Origin: Sympetrum striolatum
Taxonomy: Eukaryota; Arthropoda; Insecta; Odonata; Libellulidae
Assembly (NCBI GenBank): GCA_947579665.1
Contig: OX388346.1
Coordinates: 86,616,615-86,680,614 of the forward strand
Reading direction: 5' to 3'
DNA length: 64,000 nucleotides
In this document: positions 63,101 through 64,000 of the stretch, one piece after another
Layout: each line of letters opens with the position of its first letter
Numbering within the stretch: the first letter of the stretch is position 1
Made by a program: the position numbers and the translations under genes
The notes under the pieces: model-generated
Databases searched by the model: none
What the model was told of the DNA's origin: nothing
What the model saw: only the letters and a program-made list of their open reading frames with translations

Positions 63101-63626
63101 ACCTTGAATATCCAAGCCAGAGAAACAATCCTCTTTCGCCGATGGATAAACTTAAGCTTAAGTTAAATTTTGACTACGTTGAGATTTTACGCCACAGGTG
63201 CGTTTCACATGCTGATAGGAGATTCTTTCGGAATACACCGAACTACTACTTTACATGCAATATACATATACTACTTCCACTTCGTGAATTTCTACTATAG
63301 GAGTCTCAGTAAATGATACTTATTCATTTTGTGCTGTATCTGAATTCTCCAACGCATCCTATAGACATGTTTGAATGCTATAAATGCATTTAATATTAGT
63401 AGTTTACTATACTCATGATTTATACAAGGTGTAAACTTATGTTACCTGTAACCCTACCTCTGATGAATTTGATATATGTTGTGGTAGAATGATTATATGC
63501 TACTGATCTAAATAAGTAACCAGATTTGATTAATTTTTTCATTTTATTTAGGTAACTGGTATAAAATATTATTATGCTAACCATTACTACGATAAAAAGC
63601 ATCCGAATCAAAGGGTCTTACATTAG
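59237..63626 (+). CDS. Four-exon gene for an unrecognised ~104-residue protein
   Basis: Predicted coding exons: 59237-59239 (only the ATG), 60236-60357, 61711-61825 and 63552-63626 including the TAG. Introns are 996, 1353 and 1726 bp with borders gtaagt/ttgcag, gtaaat/tttaag and gtaatg/atttag. Phases join without a stop: 3+122+115+75 = 315 nt. The protein has ESELAQISIRLYR, a Gly/Asp turn region VNGRGWRDNGRLD, alternating beta-like stretches QSIHISILPRYDV and ETSEFKIKVTGIKYYY, and ends PNQRVLH. No signal peptide or membrane segment is seen, and I recognise no family. AATAAA follows near 63,635. Alternative: the ATG at 59197 spliced to an AG 7 nt later (exon from 60243) reads MLNVHLCHPGFPVN directly into ESELAQ, giving ~115 residues. 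Introns 2 and 3 contain SINE-like and Harbinger sequences. Confidence 0.6.
61250..61300 (+). repeat. Second hammerhead-like motif (degenerate)
   Basis: Reads tcaggtgac, a stem gacga/tcgtc (61267-61271 with 61276-61280, tcat loop), then aaaaccggtcgtg. The order matches the 22.2-kb core, but CUGANGA is damaged (caggtga) and GAAA is AAAA. The gtc cleavage-type triplet is at 61288-61290. Probably a relic of a related element within intron 2. Confidence 0.4.
61456..61655. mobile_element. Head-to-head pair of tRNA-like (SINE-type) ends
   Basis: Inverted arms of ~37 bp (61456-61492 and 61619-61655; shared agaagtgaaaaatagtgactt) flank ~125 bp. The plus-strand half has an A-box-like tagtggttagagtg (61554) and B-box-like ggttcgtgtcc (61616). 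The minus-strand half reads ggcttcgagtccc and ttagagtggtg. This suggests two tRNA-derived SINE pieces joined in opposite orientation, in intron 2. Confidence 0.6.
62110..62321 (-). mobile_element. tRNA-derived SINE head(s) in intron 3
   Basis: Minus strand 62321-62252 begins ggctcccgga and ends ggtgggagcc, so the ends pair as an acceptor stem. It has a perfect B box gatcaattcc inside a 5-bp stem (ccggg/cccgg) and an A-box-like tagtcatgtgg. The anticodon arm is irregular, so it is tRNA-like rather than a functional tRNA gene. A related fragment (ggttcaaaccc B box on minus, next to cgggagcc) lies at about 62,113-62,140. Confidence 0.65.
62730..63300 (+). mobile_element. PIF/Harbinger transposon fragment
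   Basis: After a TTA (62727-62729, the usual 3-bp target) comes ggcccaagtgcaccaatctc, followed by repeats of ggttaa/ttaaccgcggttaa, a common Harbinger terminal pattern. The motif aagtgcaccaacctcggtta recurs at 62,803, so the end is doubled. The transposase remnant lies just downstream. No matching right end was found before 64,000, so the element is truncated, rearranged or extends further. Confidence 0.65.
62922..63300 (+). pseudogene. Harbinger transposase (HARBI1-like) N-terminal remnant
   Basis: The ATG at 62922 is followed by a TGA at 62931. The frame continues FDSFEDELLYLESHNN, then NPFDNLSETKLYERYRLRK, ending in a TGA at 63105. After a +1 shift NPLSPMDKLKLKLNF follows (63127). Family knowledge: HARBI1-type nucleases start with an acidic/aromatic segment, a (Y/F)RF(R)(L/F)-like helix and N-PLSP-x-(D/E)-(Q/K)-(L/V)-L. 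The DDE catalytic part is missing, and the remnant is dead. Confidence 0.65.
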
Positions 63627-64000
63627 GACCCAAAATAAATGCTACCTTTTCGTTCATTCGGTAAAATTTCATTAGTCCTAAAGTGAAATTTTACCCATTC
63701 GGTAAAAAGTGAAATTTTACCGTTCATTCTAATTCTTTTTCATTTGATGGCCCTCCTCTTATCCAGTCATATACATTTCCATCTTCTCACCTGCTATATC
63801 TTTCTTTGTCTTTCTTTTAGCATGTTTTCAATTGGCCATGTAATCTTTTAACAACACCATATAAATTCACTCATGTTATTTTAAAATTTAAGCAAGCTAA
63901 AGAAGTTATTTGGATAAGATTAAAATTAGTGAGAAAATTAAGTTATAAGAGTGTTTCAACTGCACACTATAATTGCTGTTACGAATTTAATTCTCTTTAT
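63627..64000. other. 3' flank of the four-exon gene
   Basis: AATAAA near 63,635 is a candidate poly(A) signal. A near-tandem repeat of aagtgaaattttacc (63,682 and 63,708) with a ttcattcggtaaaat unit occurs at 63,650-63,730. Nothing else is recognised up to the window end. Confidence 0.4.

Overview
The window is AT-rich eukaryotic DNA from an animal nucleus, most likely an arthropod. The evidence is GT-AG introns, a CCAAT/GC-box promoter, and a mixture of non-LTR retrotransposons, hAT and PIF/Harbinger DNA transposons and tRNA-derived SINE-like repeats. There is no bacterial-type gene, operon or CRISPR array. Most open reading frames are chance or transposon remnants. I cannot name the species.

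Layout. 0-3.5 kb: unique-looking AT-rich DNA with a 5'-truncated non-LTR tail at the left edge. 3.5-6.5 kb: a GC-rich, broken Tx1/L1-like non-LTR element on the minus strand, cut off after its endonuclease by an 18-bp tandem array. 7.3-8.7, 15.6-16.2, 17.6-18.7 and 23.5-24.3 kb: four arrays of ~168-bp modules, each module carrying a Pol III B-box-like motif; the first array is bounded by inverted repeats. 21.3-23.1 kb: a degenerate hAT transposon with a perfect 8-bp target duplication, containing a small hairpin insert with a hammerhead-like core. 24.3-42.3 kb: a segmental array of ~3.47-kb units (X) and a second unit (Y), with internal deletions and duplications. 42-54 kb: mostly featureless AT-rich DNA with a few minisatellites, old duplications and a second non-LTR tail.

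54.5-60.2 kb: two ~2-kb inverted arms around a 1.85-kb spacer. Each arm carries the same CCAAT/GC-box promoter and first exon, pointing outwards. The right copy continues into a coherent four-exon gene for a ~104-residue (or ~115-residue) unrecognised protein, ending at 63,626. The left copy stops before exon 2 and looks like an orphan promoter. The introns of the right gene hold SINE-like pairs, a second hammerhead-like motif and a PIF/Harbinger fragment.

The gene structure, inverted promoter duplication, B-box module arrays and hammerhead-like insert are the most interesting points. All were read by eye; no alignment, folding or database search was run, so boundaries of diverged repeats are approximate.
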